A stretch of DNA of 45,320 nt, taken from the NCBI GenBank assembly GCA_964561925.1, contig CAZLRW010000020.1, positions 1-45,320 on the forward strand, in the 5' to 3' direction. Origin of the DNA: SZUA-430 sp964561925 (lineage in GTDB: Bacteria; Pseudomonadota; Alphaproteobacteria; Micropepsales; Micropepsaceae). The notes below the pieces were generated by a model. That model saw only the letters and a list, made by a program, of their open reading frames with translations. It ran no database searches and had not been told where the DNA came from. The position numbers were made by a program, and so were the translations under genes. This document shows positions 1-7,462 of this stretch, piece after piece (positions within the stretch are counted from its first letter, which is position 1; each line of letters opens with the position of its first letter).

Positions 1-413
1 TCGCCGGTCGGCTTCTTGACCTCTTTGAACACCGAGACGCGAAGAGCTTCGGCCCTAAGTCGGGAATCGAGAATATAGACGGCGACCCTGAGGCGCTCGT
101 TTGGCGTGGCAGGCGGCGTGTACCAACCCGTCTTGATCACGCCGCCGAACGGATCGGTCTGCTCCATCGGCATGAAGGAAAGCGTATCCAGGCTCGCGCG
201 CCACAGATGCTCGTTGACGGCGACCCCCTTGCGATTGTCGCTCGGTCCGGCCTGGAACCAGTCGAACACGCTGCCCTCGGCCTGCGGCGCCTGGGCGGTC
301 TTGGTCGCGGGAGGCGCCTGCACGGTCGGCTCCGGCGTCTCCGGGTCCGACGAGCCGCACGCGGTGAGAAAGACGGCGGCGGCGCAGGCGATGGGGAAAA
401 CCTTCGAAATCAT
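1..413 (-). CDS. DUF3576-type lipoprotein, 3' end missing
   Basis: Reading starts at the ATG at 413-411 and runs off the left edge after 137 codons, so the C-terminus is absent. The first 19 residues form a lipoprotein signal with lipobox L-T-A-C (residues 16-19), predicting a lipid-anchored periplasmic or outer-membrane protein. A Pro/Ala/Gln-rich linker follows, then a block containing VNEHLWRASLDTLSFMPM, DPFGGVI and WYTPP, which I recognise as the alphaproteobacterial DUF3576 family. The molecular function is unknown; in related genomes the gene is often upstream of leuS, which would lie outside this window. An overlapping frame at 55-450 is longer but lacks the signal and family motifs. 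Family assignment is from memory of the motif; the lipobox is seen directly. Confidence 0.85.
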   Translation of the reverse strand, partial: MISKVFPIACAAAVFLTACGSSDPETPEPTVQAPPATKTAQAPQAEGSVFDWFQAGPSDNRKGVAVNEHLWRASLDTLSFMPMEQTDPFGGVIKTGWYTPPATPNERLRVAVYILDSRLRAEALRVSVFKEVKKPTG

Positions 414-727
414 GTTCAACTCGCAACCGGGGCCTTGGATGGGCGGCCAAAAAGGGGAGGCCGCGTTATACGCGAAGTCAGGCGCGCCCGGCAATCGGTG
501 GGCGCACGAATGCAGCCGCGATCACCGCGATTTGCTTAGGTTCGAATGGTCAAGACACACCGCGCACACCATACCGGCGGTTGTGTCCCTCGTGCTGATT
601 GAGCGCAACACCAAGGGGCTGGAATGCCGCCAATGGTCGCGAAGCGCTTGACCCTTCAACGCGAAAACCCTCAAAACTCGCTGTGGGGGAAAGCGCAGTC
701 GGTCCGGTTTCGGTGAAAGGCGAGTTC
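414..727. other. divergent intergenic region before the first porin
   Basis: This 314-bp stretch separates the divergent lipoprotein and porin genes and holds no convincing gene. A TTGACC hexamer at 648-653 could be a -35 element for the porin, but the matching -10 position (about 671-676) is poor. A Shine-Dalgarno-like AAAGGCGAG lies just before the porin ATG at 728. No strong hairpin or terminator was seen. Confidence 0.4.
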
Positions 728-2029
728 ATGAAGCGCGCGTGGCGTTCCCTGGCAGCAGTCTCCATGTTCGCGCTCGCGGCGCCGGCGATCGCCGAAGAGA
801 TCACTTACGACTGGGGCGGCAACGCCAGCCTGACCGGCTATCTGATCGACCAAGACGACATCCCCGCAGGCGACGTCAACGACTTCGGCTTCGCGGGCGA
901 AGGCAAGATTTGGGGCAGCGCGCGCCTCTTGCGCGACTTCGGCTCCGAGTACGGCGCGCGGGCGCAATTGCGCTTCCAGTCGAGCGAACACGAGTTTTCG
1001 AACGATCACATTCGCGGCGCGCCGGATTTCGTGGACGAGATTTGGCTCTACGTGCAAACCGCGTTCGGCCGCGTGACGCTCGGCCTCGAAGACGGGGCTG
1101 CCGACAGCGCCGGAATCTTCTCCCCCACGGTCAGCGACATCAACCGAATCGACGATCCGCGTGCCTATCCGCTGCAGGATCCGCGCCTGTCGAGCTTTGA
1201 AGCTTTCTCGCCGAACGGCGCGCACATGCGCACCGATTTGAATGCGTCGGGCGACGCGTTCAAGATCATTTACTATTCGCCGCGTCTGATCGGCGTGCAG
1301 ATGTCGGCATCGTACACGCCTGAACTTTCGCGCGGGCTCAACGACCTCTTCAGCGGCAACGATCAACGCGACCAGCAATCGAACATCTGGGAAGTCGGCC
1401 TGAACTATCAGGGTTCGCTGTCGTCGTTCGACGTCGGTCTCTATCTGGGTTACGTCGCGGGCTACAACGAACGCGAAACCGTCGGCAACACGGTCGCCGT
1501 CTGGGCGCGCAGCGGCGGCGTGCCGACACTGTTCAACTCGAACCCCTTCACGCCCGACGACCTCGAAGAATACGGCGCCGGCGCACAAGTCGCGTACGAA
1601 GGACTGAAGGTCGGTGGCTCGTACCGCGTGACGAACGTCTCGGGCGGCGCAGGCCTTGCGGACAAGGCGGTCTTCCCGTCGCTCTCTGTCGGCTGCAGCA
1701 CCGTTGCGGGCTGCGTGCTTCCGGATTCGCAGACGACCGTATGGGCCGCTGGTGCGACGTACGAAACCGGCCCGTGGCGTTTCGGTGCGGGCTACGTGAA
1801 CCTGGAGCAAGAGCTTCCGCCGTTCACCGACGGTCCGATCACGCGCTTCGAAACACAGGATGCGCAAGGCTACACCGGCGCTGTCGGCTACGAGTTCGAC
1901 GAGAACGTGCAGCTTGTGATCGGCTACCAACACTACGATTTCGACGGGCCGGTCGGCTCGTGCACGGCTGCCGCGTGCGATACGCTCGACGCGGATTTGG
2001 CATATTTCCAAACCTCGTTCTCGTTTTAG
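728..2029 (+). CDS. outer-membrane porin, copy 1
   Basis: The 433-residue product begins with a Sec signal peptide ending APAIA (residues 18-22) and ends in Phe (QTSFSF), the C-terminal signature recognised by the BAM complex. The mature part alternates amphipathic beta-strands with Gly/Asp-rich loops, as in general trimeric porins of alphaproteobacteria (Porin_4-like), so it probably forms a passive outer-membrane channel. Landmarks are GLEDGAADSAG, an FSPNGAHMRTDL segment in the constriction-loop region and GYQHYDF near the C-terminus. I chose ATG 728 over the upstream in-frame start at 599 because it immediately precedes the signal peptide and has an RBS. The next gene is a divergent paralogue, so this is a tandem duplication. 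The substrate cannot be predicted. Confidence 0.9.
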   Translation: MKRAWRSLAAVSMFALAAPAIAEEITYDWGGNASLTGYLIDQDDIPAGDVNDFGFAGEGKIWGSARLLRDFGSEYGARAQLRFQSSEHEFSNDHIRGAPDFVDEIWLYVQTAFGRVTLGLEDGAADSAGIFSPTVSDINRIDDPRAYPLQDPRLSSFEAFSPNGAHMRTDLNASGDAFKIIYYSPRLIGVQMSASYTPELSRGLNDLFSGNDQRDQQSNIWEVGLNYQGSLSSFDVGLYLGYVAGYNERETVGNTVAVWARSGGVPTLFNSNPFTPDDLEEYGAGAQVAYEGLKVGGSYRVTNVSGGAGLADKAVFPSLSVGCSTVAGCVLPDSQTTVWAAGATYETGPWRFGAGYVNLEQELPPFTDGPITRFETQDAQGYTGAVGYEFDENVQLVIGYQHYDFDGPVGSCTAAACDTLDADLAYFQTSFSF

Positions 2030-2110
2030 GGACGAGGCGCTCGTTTACTTAACCTAAAGCCTGGGCCGCCTACCGGTTGAGGCTTGCGGTGCGTTATGAT
2101 GCGCGAACTG

Positions 2111-2129
2111 CGCGGGATTCGCTCCCGCG
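2111..2129 (+). promoter_or_regulatory. hairpin in the leader of porin copy 2
   Basis: CGCGGGA (2111-2117) and TCCCGCG (2123-2129) form a perfect 7-bp stem around TTCGC. It lies 20 nt before the ATG of the second porin and 81 nt after the stop of the first. There is no T-tract, so an intrinsic terminator is unlikely; it could be an mRNA-stabilising or translation-modulating element in the porin leader. Confidence 0.4.
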
Positions 2130-2149
2130 GCAATCGAAGCGAGGGTCCG

Positions 2150-3519
2150 ATGCGTTTGACCGCGGCAAGTTTCGTCGCTTTGGCATTGTCGATGTCGGCC
2201 GCCGGCGCCGACGACCTCGATCGTTTGAAACTGCGTCTGAACGGTCACGTCAGCTTGGTCGGCGCTTATGTCGATCAGTCGACGATGACGGGCCTCGATG
2301 AGGTGGCGCTCGCGGTCGACACCGGCCTCTACGGCACGGCGGTCCTGCCGCTCGACGGCGGCAGCCAGATCGGCGCACGCATCGCGGTCGATGTCGACTA
2401 TGCCACGAACTTCGATTCCTTCCTGAACGACGCCGGTTCATCCGACGTCGTCGAGGAGCTTTGGCTCTATTGGGAAGGCGGCATCGGCCGCATCCAACTG
2501 GGTCTGATGGACGGCGCCGCCGACATCTTGGGCCAAACCGTTCCGACCGTCTCGCGCAGCATTCGCGTCGACAATCCGGAAGTGTTCCTGCTCGGCTTCC
2601 CCTGCGATCCGTCGAACATCTGCTCGTCCGACCCGGGCTTCCCCGGTTCGCTGTTCAGCCCGAACGGGATGCAGCTGCGCTCCGACCTCCACGGCTCGGA
2701 CGATTACCTGAAGATCATGTACATGACGCCGAACATCGGCGGCCTCCGTTTCGCGGTCTCGTTCGCGCCCGACGGCACGCGCGATCCCGGCCAACTCTTC
2801 GGCGACGACGAGATCAGCGAACAGAAGAACGTTCTCGATGTCGCGGTCAGTTACGTCACCACATTCGGCGAAGTCGACCTGGGCCTAAGCGCGGGCTACG
2901 TCACCGGCGAACTCGTCAACGAGCCGTTCTTCCTGAACGAACTCGGCGACCTTGAGGAATGGGGCGGCGCCGCGCGGCTCGGCTACCGCGAGTGGAGCTT
3001 GGGTGCCGCTTACCGGCGCACGAATATCGCTGGCGGCGGCCCGGTCGTCCAAGGTTTCGTCGCGAACGTTTTCGACGACACCTACACCGAAATCTGGAGC
3101 GTCGGCCTTATGTATGAGCGCGGGCCGTGGAGCGCGAGCGCAAACTACATCACCGCGAACGAGGAGATTATCTCCAACGCCGATCAGGAAGGGATGGGTC
3201 TTCAATTCGCCGCCGGTTACATGTTCAACGAAAACGTTCGCGTCACGGGCGGTTATCAACACTACGAATTCCGACGTGAGTTCGGTGGCGGCTGCGGCGT
3301 GTTCTTTTTCTGCGACACGCTCGACGGCAACGTCGGCTACCTCGAAACGACGTTCAGCTTCTNNNNNNNNNNNNNNNNNNNNNNNNNNNNNNNNNNNNNN
3401 NNNNNNNNNNNNNNNNNNNNNNNNNNNNNNNNNNNNNNNNNNNNNNNNNNNNNNNNNNNNNNTTCTGCGACACGCTCGACGGCAACGTCGGCTACCTCGA
3501 AACGACGTTCAGCTTCTAA
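2150..3519 (+). CDS. outer-membrane porin, copy 2 (interrupted by assembly gap)
   Basis: The start at ATG 2150 gives the signal peptide MRLTAASFVALALSMSAAGA followed by a porin barrel related to copy 1: shared segments are GLMDGAADILG, FSPNGMQLRSDL, GYQHYEF and a C-terminal FSF. The coordinates include 100 N (3363-3462). The 55 nt before the gap (3308-3362) are repeated exactly after it (3463-3517), and the stop codon TAA is completed at 3517-3519. Removing the gap and one repeat gives a clean 404-residue porin ending in Phe, so the gene is probably intact and the longer frame running through the gap is artificial. The stop overlaps the 3' end of the convergent ThiE-like gene by 11 nt. Confidence 0.85.
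3363..3462. other. assembly gap (100 N) flanked by identical 55-bp ends
   Basis: Exactly 100 N, the conventional placeholder for a gap of unknown size. Positions 3308-3362 and 3463-3517 are identical over 55 nt, and the reading frame of the porin closes properly if the two are merged. This is what an unmerged contig overlap of one k-mer length looks like. Confidence 0.9.
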
Positions 3520-4129
3520 GCCACCCGCCGATCAGCGCGACGCCGGCAAGACGCAACGCCGCGAGACGTTGCGCGCTCTCGCCGTCGATCCCTCCAAGCG
3601 CATAGGCCGCACGCGCACCCGCCGCCAACGCCGCGAACCGTACCGCACCGAGCGCCTGCTGCGCCGGATGGCTCGCCGTCGCAAACACCGGCGAAATCAA
3701 CACGGCATCCGCCGATTGCGCCGCCGCGATCGCGGCCGCCCCGTGCGCCGAACTTGTGATCAGCCAGCGCGGATGCGCGCGCCGAACGCCTCGAAGGCGC
3801 GCCGCATGCCGTTCCGGCACATGCACCCCGTCGGCGCGCACGCGGACCGCGAGCGGCACGTCTTCGGCCACGAGCATCTTGACGCCGCGCGCCGTGCACA
3901 ACGGCTTCAACTGCCGCGCCAGCGCCTCGCGCGCCCGGGCATTTCGGTGACGCACAATCACCGCCGCGCCGCGCGGCAGGCCGCGCACCGCTTCCGCCCA
4001 ATCGGCATCGCGCGAATCGTCGGTCATCAGAATGAGCGACGGCAGCCTGCGCCCGCCGCGCGCGTTGAGCCGCGCCGCCTGCCGTGCGAGTTTCGCCCGT
4101 GCCTGAGAGATATCCGCCGTCCCGCTCAT
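3509..4129 (-). CDS. thiamine-phosphate synthase-like protein (ThiE/TenI family)
   Basis: The 206-residue protein shows the TIM-barrel pattern of ThiE/TenI: LPSLILMTDD near residue 30, RADGVHVPE, a TSSAHG segment, ADAVLISPVFATASHP and the terminal ALGGID and AGVALIGG phosphate-binding strands. True ThiE joins HMP-PP to the thiazole phosphate in thiamine synthesis. Several alphaproteobacterial members of this short group lack parts of the canonical active site, so the activity may differ. I chose ATG 4129; it overlaps the divergent ATG of the YggS gene inside one CATG. The 3' end overlaps porin copy 2 by 11 nt. No other thiamine genes are nearby. Confidence 0.75.
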   Translation of the reverse strand: MSGTADISQARAKLARQAARLNARGGRRLPSLILMTDDSRDADWAEAVRGLPRGAAVIVRHRNARAREALARQLKPLCTARGVKMLVAEDVPLAVRVRADGVHVPERHAARLRGVRRAHPRWLITSSAHGAAAIAAAQSADAVLISPVFATASHPAQQALGAVRFAALAAGARAAYALGGIDGESAQRLAALRLAGVALIGGWLRS

Positions 4130-4814
4130 GTCCCCCACTATAACCGAGACCATCGCCGCAAACCTCGCCGCCGTGCGCGCCCGCATCGCCAGGGCCGCGC
4201 GCATCGCCGGCCGCGATCCCGCCGCCATTACGCTGATCGCGGTCGCCAAGACGCATGGCGAAGACGACGTGCGTGCGGCACTGGCCGCCGGCCAAAGCGT
4301 GTTCGGTGAGAACCGCGTGCAAGAGGCCAAGGCGAAATATCCGGCCCTGAGGACCGCGCACCCGGCGGTCGATCTCCACCTCATCGGTCCGCTGCAGTCG
4401 AACAAGGCGCGCGACGCGGCGGCACTGTTCGACGCGATCCACACGCTCGACCGCGACAGCCTTGCCGAAACGCTCGGTCCGGAGCTAAAGCGGGCAGGGC
4501 GCGTGCTCAAACTCTTCGTCCAGGTGAACACCGGCGAAGAGCCGCAGAAGGCGGGCGTCGGCCCGCAAGACACCCGCGCCTTCGTCGAACGCTGCCGCAC
4601 GGTGCACGGCCTCGATGTCGCGGGCCTCATGTGCATTCCCCCCGTCGACGATCAACCCGCCCCGCACTTTGCGCTGCTCGCCAAACTCGCGCGCGAAGCG
4701 GGCGTGCGCGAACTCTCGATGGGCATGAGCGGCGACTTTGAAGTGGCGATCCAACTCGGCGCAACCCACATCCGCGTCGGCACCGCGATCTTCGGCGAAC
4801 GCGAAACGCGTTAG
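4128..4814 (+). CDS. yggS: YggS/PROSC-family pyridoxal phosphate homeostasis protein
   Basis: The 228-residue protein is a single-domain alanine-racemase-like PLP barrel. Visible family motifs are LIAVAKTH with the PLP-binding Lys41, FGENRVQEAKAKY, HLIGPLQSNKAR, the LSMGMSGDFEVAIQLGATHIRVG phosphate-binding region and terminal GTAIFG. The family has no known enzymatic reaction and instead buffers PLP and amino/keto-acid balance in the cytosol. The start overlaps the start codon of the divergent ThiE-like gene, leaving no room for a separate upstream promoter outside that gene. The 3' end overlaps convergent ribA by 4 nt. Length and motifs match the family closely. Confidence 0.92.
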   Translation: MSPTITETIAANLAAVRARIARAARIAGRDPAAITLIAVAKTHGEDDVRAALAAGQSVFGENRVQEAKAKYPALRTAHPAVDLHLIGPLQSNKARDAAALFDAIHTLDRDSLAETLGPELKRAGRVLKLFVQVNTGEEPQKAGVGPQDTRAFVERCRTVHGLDVAGLMCIPPVDDQPAPHFALLAKLAREAGVRELSMGMSGDFEVAIQLGATHIRVGTAIFGERETR

Positions 4815-5992
4815 GTCAGGTGACCCGCCTTCGCCTTCTTCGTCGCGATATAGGCTTCGTTGTGCGGATTGCTTGGGAAGGCATGCGCCACGCGCTCGAC
4901 GACGTCGATCCCGCAACGTGCGAGCGCCGCAACCTTCTCCGGATTGTTCGTCATCAGCCGCACCGATGAGAACCCGAGATAGGCGAGCATCTCCGCCGCC
5001 GCCGCGAACGCGCGTTCGTCCGCTTCGAAGCCGAGCCGTTGATTGGCCTCGATCGTGTCGAACCCCTGGTCTTGCAGCTCGTAGGCCTTGAGCTTGTTGA
5101 TCAGACCGATCCCGCGGCCTTCCTGCGCGAGATAGAGCAGGATTCCGGCGCCCGCTTTTCCGATTGCGGCGATCGCGCCGCGCAGCTGATCGCCGCAGTC
5201 GCACTTGAGCGAACCCAAAAGGTCCCCGGTCAGGCACTCCGAATGAAGCCGCACCAGCACCGGTCCCGGCGGCTCCGGGGAGCCGACGATCAGCGCCAGG
5301 TGTTCCCGCCCGCCTGCTTTCGGCCGGAACGCAAGCACGCGCGTTTCTTCCGCACCCGCAAGCGGCAGCCGCGCGCGCGCGACGGTGGAGAGCGCGACGT
5401 CGGCCGTCGCCTCATGCCGGGCGATCGCGTCGGCCGCGACGCTGACCAAGCCTTCTCGCGTGGCCAACCTCGCGATGGCTGACGTCTTGAGCGGCACCTC
5501 GATCACGGCCGGCAACAGCCCCGCGACCTTCGCAAGCTTTACGCCCGCCGCCGCGTTCGGCGACAGCGGCTGGCGCAAGGCGGCCCACGGCCCCATCATC
5601 GGATCGCGCAAGTCGCGGGTCGGATCGGCCAGCACCTGCGCCGCGCGCGCGGTATCCTCGCGCGGCAGCTTCACCGCGACGATGTCGTCCGTGTAGAGCC
5701 GGATCCTAAGCGTCGCCGCGCGATGATGCGTAAGGAGCACGTGCGGATCGGCCTTCGCCCAGGCGCGCATGGCGGCAATGAGAGCCTCGCTGGCAAGCTC
5801 GGCCGATGCGATCAGCGACGATGCGCCCTTGGGCGGCCGCACCATGACGGGCAGGCCGCGCCGCAATTCGACGGCAGCGCGGTCGATGGCGGCGGCGGGA
5901 CCGTGCAGACGCTCGGCCAAAGTCGCGGGTGCGTTTACCTTCGCCCCCGCTTTGCCGCGGCGGGGCTTGCGCTCGCGCGCTATTGATTTCAT
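4811..5992 (-). CDS. ribA: GTP cyclohydrolase II with extra N-terminal domain
   Basis: The C-terminal half (about residues 215-385) is a complete GTP cyclohydrolase II, which opens GTP to 2,5-diamino-6-ribosylamino-pyrimidinone phosphate in the first step of riboflavin synthesis. It has the zinc cysteines C253, C264 and C266 in HSECLTGD...CDCGDQ and the QEGRGIGL motif at 290-297. The N-terminal ~200 residues resemble the extension found on many alphaproteobacterial RibA proteins, which looks like a degraded DHBP-synthase (RibB) fold; I see no RibB catalytic motifs in it. At 393 residues it fits this longer group rather than the ~200-residue E. coli form. A plausible promoter is at 6018-6045. 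The stop overlaps the YggS stop by 4 nt. Confidence 0.93.
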   Translation of the reverse strand: MKSIARERKPRRGKAGAKVNAPATLAERLHGPAAAIDRAAVELRRGLPVMVRPPKGASSLIASAELASEALIAAMRAWAKADPHVLLTHHRAATLRIRLYTDDIVAVKLPREDTARAAQVLADPTRDLRDPMMGPWAALRQPLSPNAAAGVKLAKVAGLLPAVIEVPLKTSAIARLATREGLVSVAADAIARHEATADVALSTVARARLPLAGAEETRVLAFRPKAGGREHLALIVGSPEPPGPVLVRLHSECLTGDLLGSLKCDCGDQLRGAIAAIGKAGAGILLYLAQEGRGIGLINKLKAYELQDQGFDTIEANQRLGFEADERAFAAAAEMLAYLGFSSVRLMTNNPEKVAALARCGIDVVERVAHAFPSNPHNEAYIATKKAKAGHLT

Positions 5993-6017
5993 GCCTCCCG
6001 CACTCCGAATTCGATTT

Positions 6018-6045
6018 GCTATAGCTTACCCCGCAGCCGCCGCAA
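6018..6045 (-). promoter_or_regulatory. candidate sigma70 promoter for ribA
   Basis: On the minus strand TTGCGG (6045-6040) and TATAGC (6023-6018) are separated by 16 nt, 26 nt upstream of the ribA ATG. The spacing and -10 box are good; the -35 box is moderate. The 106-bp gap also has to serve the divergent response-regulator gene. Confidence 0.45.
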
Positions 6046-6098
6046 GTGATTTGGCTCGAAGACGCCGCCACTTGGTAAACCCTTGAGAAGCGAAACGA

Positions 6099-6785
6099 AT
6101 GTCGACACCCCGCCGCGTGCTCCTCGTTGACGACGACAACCCCTTGCGCGAGTCGTTGAAGGAACAACTCGATCTGCAAGGCGAATTCATCGTCACCGAT
6201 GCCGCGACCGGCGCCTCTGCGCTCGAGAAGGCAAAGACCGAGTTGCCCGATCTCGTCATCCTCGACGTGGGCTTGCCCGATCTCGACGGCCGCGAGGTCT
6301 GCCGTCTGATGCGCAAGGCGGGCGTTCGCTGCCCGATCCTCATGCTGACCGGCCACGACGGCGAGGCCGATCAGATTCTGGGGCTCGAGGCCGGCGCCAA
6401 CGATTACGTAACGAAACCCTTCAAGTTCAGCGTGCTGCTCGCCCGCGTGCGCGCGCATTTGCGCAGCCACCAGCAAAGCGAAGACGCGGTTTTCAAGATC
6501 GGCCAATACACGTTCCGCCCGTCGGCGAAGCTGCTGACCGGCCCGAACAACACGAAAGTGCGTTTGACCGAGAAGGAAACGTCGATACTGAAATTCCTCT
6601 ACCGCGCAGGCGACAAAGTGGTCGGTCGTGAAGTGCTGCTGCATGAGGTCTGGGGTTACAATCCCGCCGTCACCACCCACACGCTCGAAACGCACATCTA
6701 TCGGCTGCGGCAGAAGATCGAATCCGATCCCGCGCACGCAAAATTGCTGGTGACCGAAAGCGGCGGCTATCGTCTGGTGCCGTGA
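6099..6785 (+). CDS. OmpR-family response regulator (orphan)
   Basis: The 228-residue protein has a receiver domain (about 1-120) with acidic pocket D11-D13, phosphoacceptor D56, T84 and K106, followed by a winged-helix DNA-binding domain (about 130-228) with the typical LTEKETSILKFLYR and THTLETHIYRLRQKIE segments. It is therefore a transcription factor controlled by phosphorylation. No histidine kinase is encoded anywhere in the window, so the partner must be elsewhere. The next gene begins 8 nt after the stop and probably forms a transcription unit with it. All residues needed for phosphorylation are present. The regulon cannot be predicted. Confidence 0.93.
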   Translation: MSTPRRVLLVDDDNPLRESLKEQLDLQGEFIVTDAATGASALEKAKTELPDLVILDVGLPDLDGREVCRLMRKAGVRCPILMLTGHDGEADQILGLEAGANDYVTKPFKFSVLLARVRAHLRSHQQSEDAVFKIGQYTFRPSAKLLTGPNNTKVRLTEKETSILKFLYRAGDKVVGREVLLHEVWGYNPAVTTHTLETHIYRLRQKIESDPAHAKLLVTESGGYRLVP

Positions 6786-6793
6786 GGGACACG

Positions 6794-7165
6794 ATGACCG
6801 ACACCCTCGACATCGCCGAACGCTTCTTTCGCGCGATCGAGGCCGGCGACGTCGAGGCCGTGCGCGCGATCTATGCGCCTGACGCCCGCATCTGGCACAA
6901 TTTCAATCGCAGTGAACAATCGGTCGAGGAGAACCTGAAGGTCTTGAGTTGGCTCGCCCGCAAGCTGAAGAACCGTCGCTACAGGGTCGAGCGCCGCGTT
7001 CCCATTCCCGGCGGCTTCATGCAGCAGCACGTCCTGGAGGCGGAGACCGGGGCCGGTCCGTTTTCCATGCCCGCCTGCGTCGTTTGCCAAGTCGCGGCCG
7101 GACGGATCACCCGGCTCGAGGAGTATCTGGACTCCGTCCAGGCGGCCCATCTTCGAAGCCTCTAA
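6794..7165 (+). CDS. SnoaL-like / NTF2-fold protein
   Basis: The 123-residue product looks like a single NTF2-type cone: an N-terminal helix (DIAERFFRAIEAGDVEAVRAIYAPDA), a His/Asn-rich pocket strand (RIWHNFN) and a C-terminal sheet with RITRLEEYLDS. Members include ketosteroid-isomerase-like enzymes and many uncharacterised small-molecule binders, so no reaction is assigned. I chose ATG 6794, preceded by GAGGG at 5-nt spacing; an in-frame GTG at 6782 overlapping the response-regulator stop is the alternative. Its position suggests co-transcription with the response regulator. Confidence 0.8.
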   Translation: MTDTLDIAERFFRAIEAGDVEAVRAIYAPDARIWHNFNRSEQSVEENLKVLSWLARKLKNRRYRVERRVPIPGGFMQQHVLEAETGAGPFSMPACVVCQVAAGRITRLEEYLDSVQAAHLRSL

Positions 7166-7210
7166 AGCGACCGAGGCGCCACATGGACGCACCGTTCGCA
7201 ATGTTACCCC

Positions 7211-7239
7211 TTGAAACTGGCCAAATGACCTATTATACA
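7211..7239 (+). promoter_or_regulatory. strong sigma70-like promoter for the GIN-repeat gene pair
   Basis: TTGAAA (7211-7216) and TATACA (7234-7239) are separated by exactly 17 nt. Transcription would start near 7246, giving a ~30-nt leader before the ATG at 7277. It lies in an AT-richer island within an otherwise GC-rich 111-bp intergenic space. Confidence 0.7.
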
Positions 7240-7276
7240 GTTCACAGTATGCTCTGATTGCCTATGGGGCGGACCT

Positions 7277-7462
7277 ATGACAAGCGTGATCGTTAAGGTG
7301 GCGTTGGCGACGGCTTTGACCCTGGCTTCGGTGCTTGGGCTCATCGGCCTGTCCGGCATGATCATCTTCGCCGACGTCAAGGCGCCTCAGCCCGCTTCGG
7401 TCGTGAACAACGCGACGGGCGGCGGCGGGGAGCCCCTCACCATCACCGGACCCACTCCATGA
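7277..7462 (+). CDS. small single-pass membrane protein
   Basis: A 61-residue protein with one hydrophobic segment at about residues 5-32 followed by a short Pro/Gly-rich, probably periplasmic, tail. An RBS-like GGCGGA precedes the ATG. Its stop overlaps the ATG of the next gene (ATGA, 7459-7462), which argues strongly that it is translated and that the two proteins work together. I do not recognise a family. It could be an uncleaved signal/anchor partner for the repeat protein downstream. Confidence 0.65.
   Translation: MTSVIVKVALATALTLASVLGLIGLSGMIIFADVKAPQPASVVNNATGGGGEPLTITGPTP

Noticed and set aside
671..2011. 446-codon antisense frame under porin copy 1
   Set aside because: Mirrors codon bias of the porin gene; no start context or recognisable domain.
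2084..4309. 741-codon plus-strand frame running through the N gap into the ThiE-like region
   Set aside because: Created by unknown bases and the duplicated 55-bp end; the true stop is at 3517-3519.
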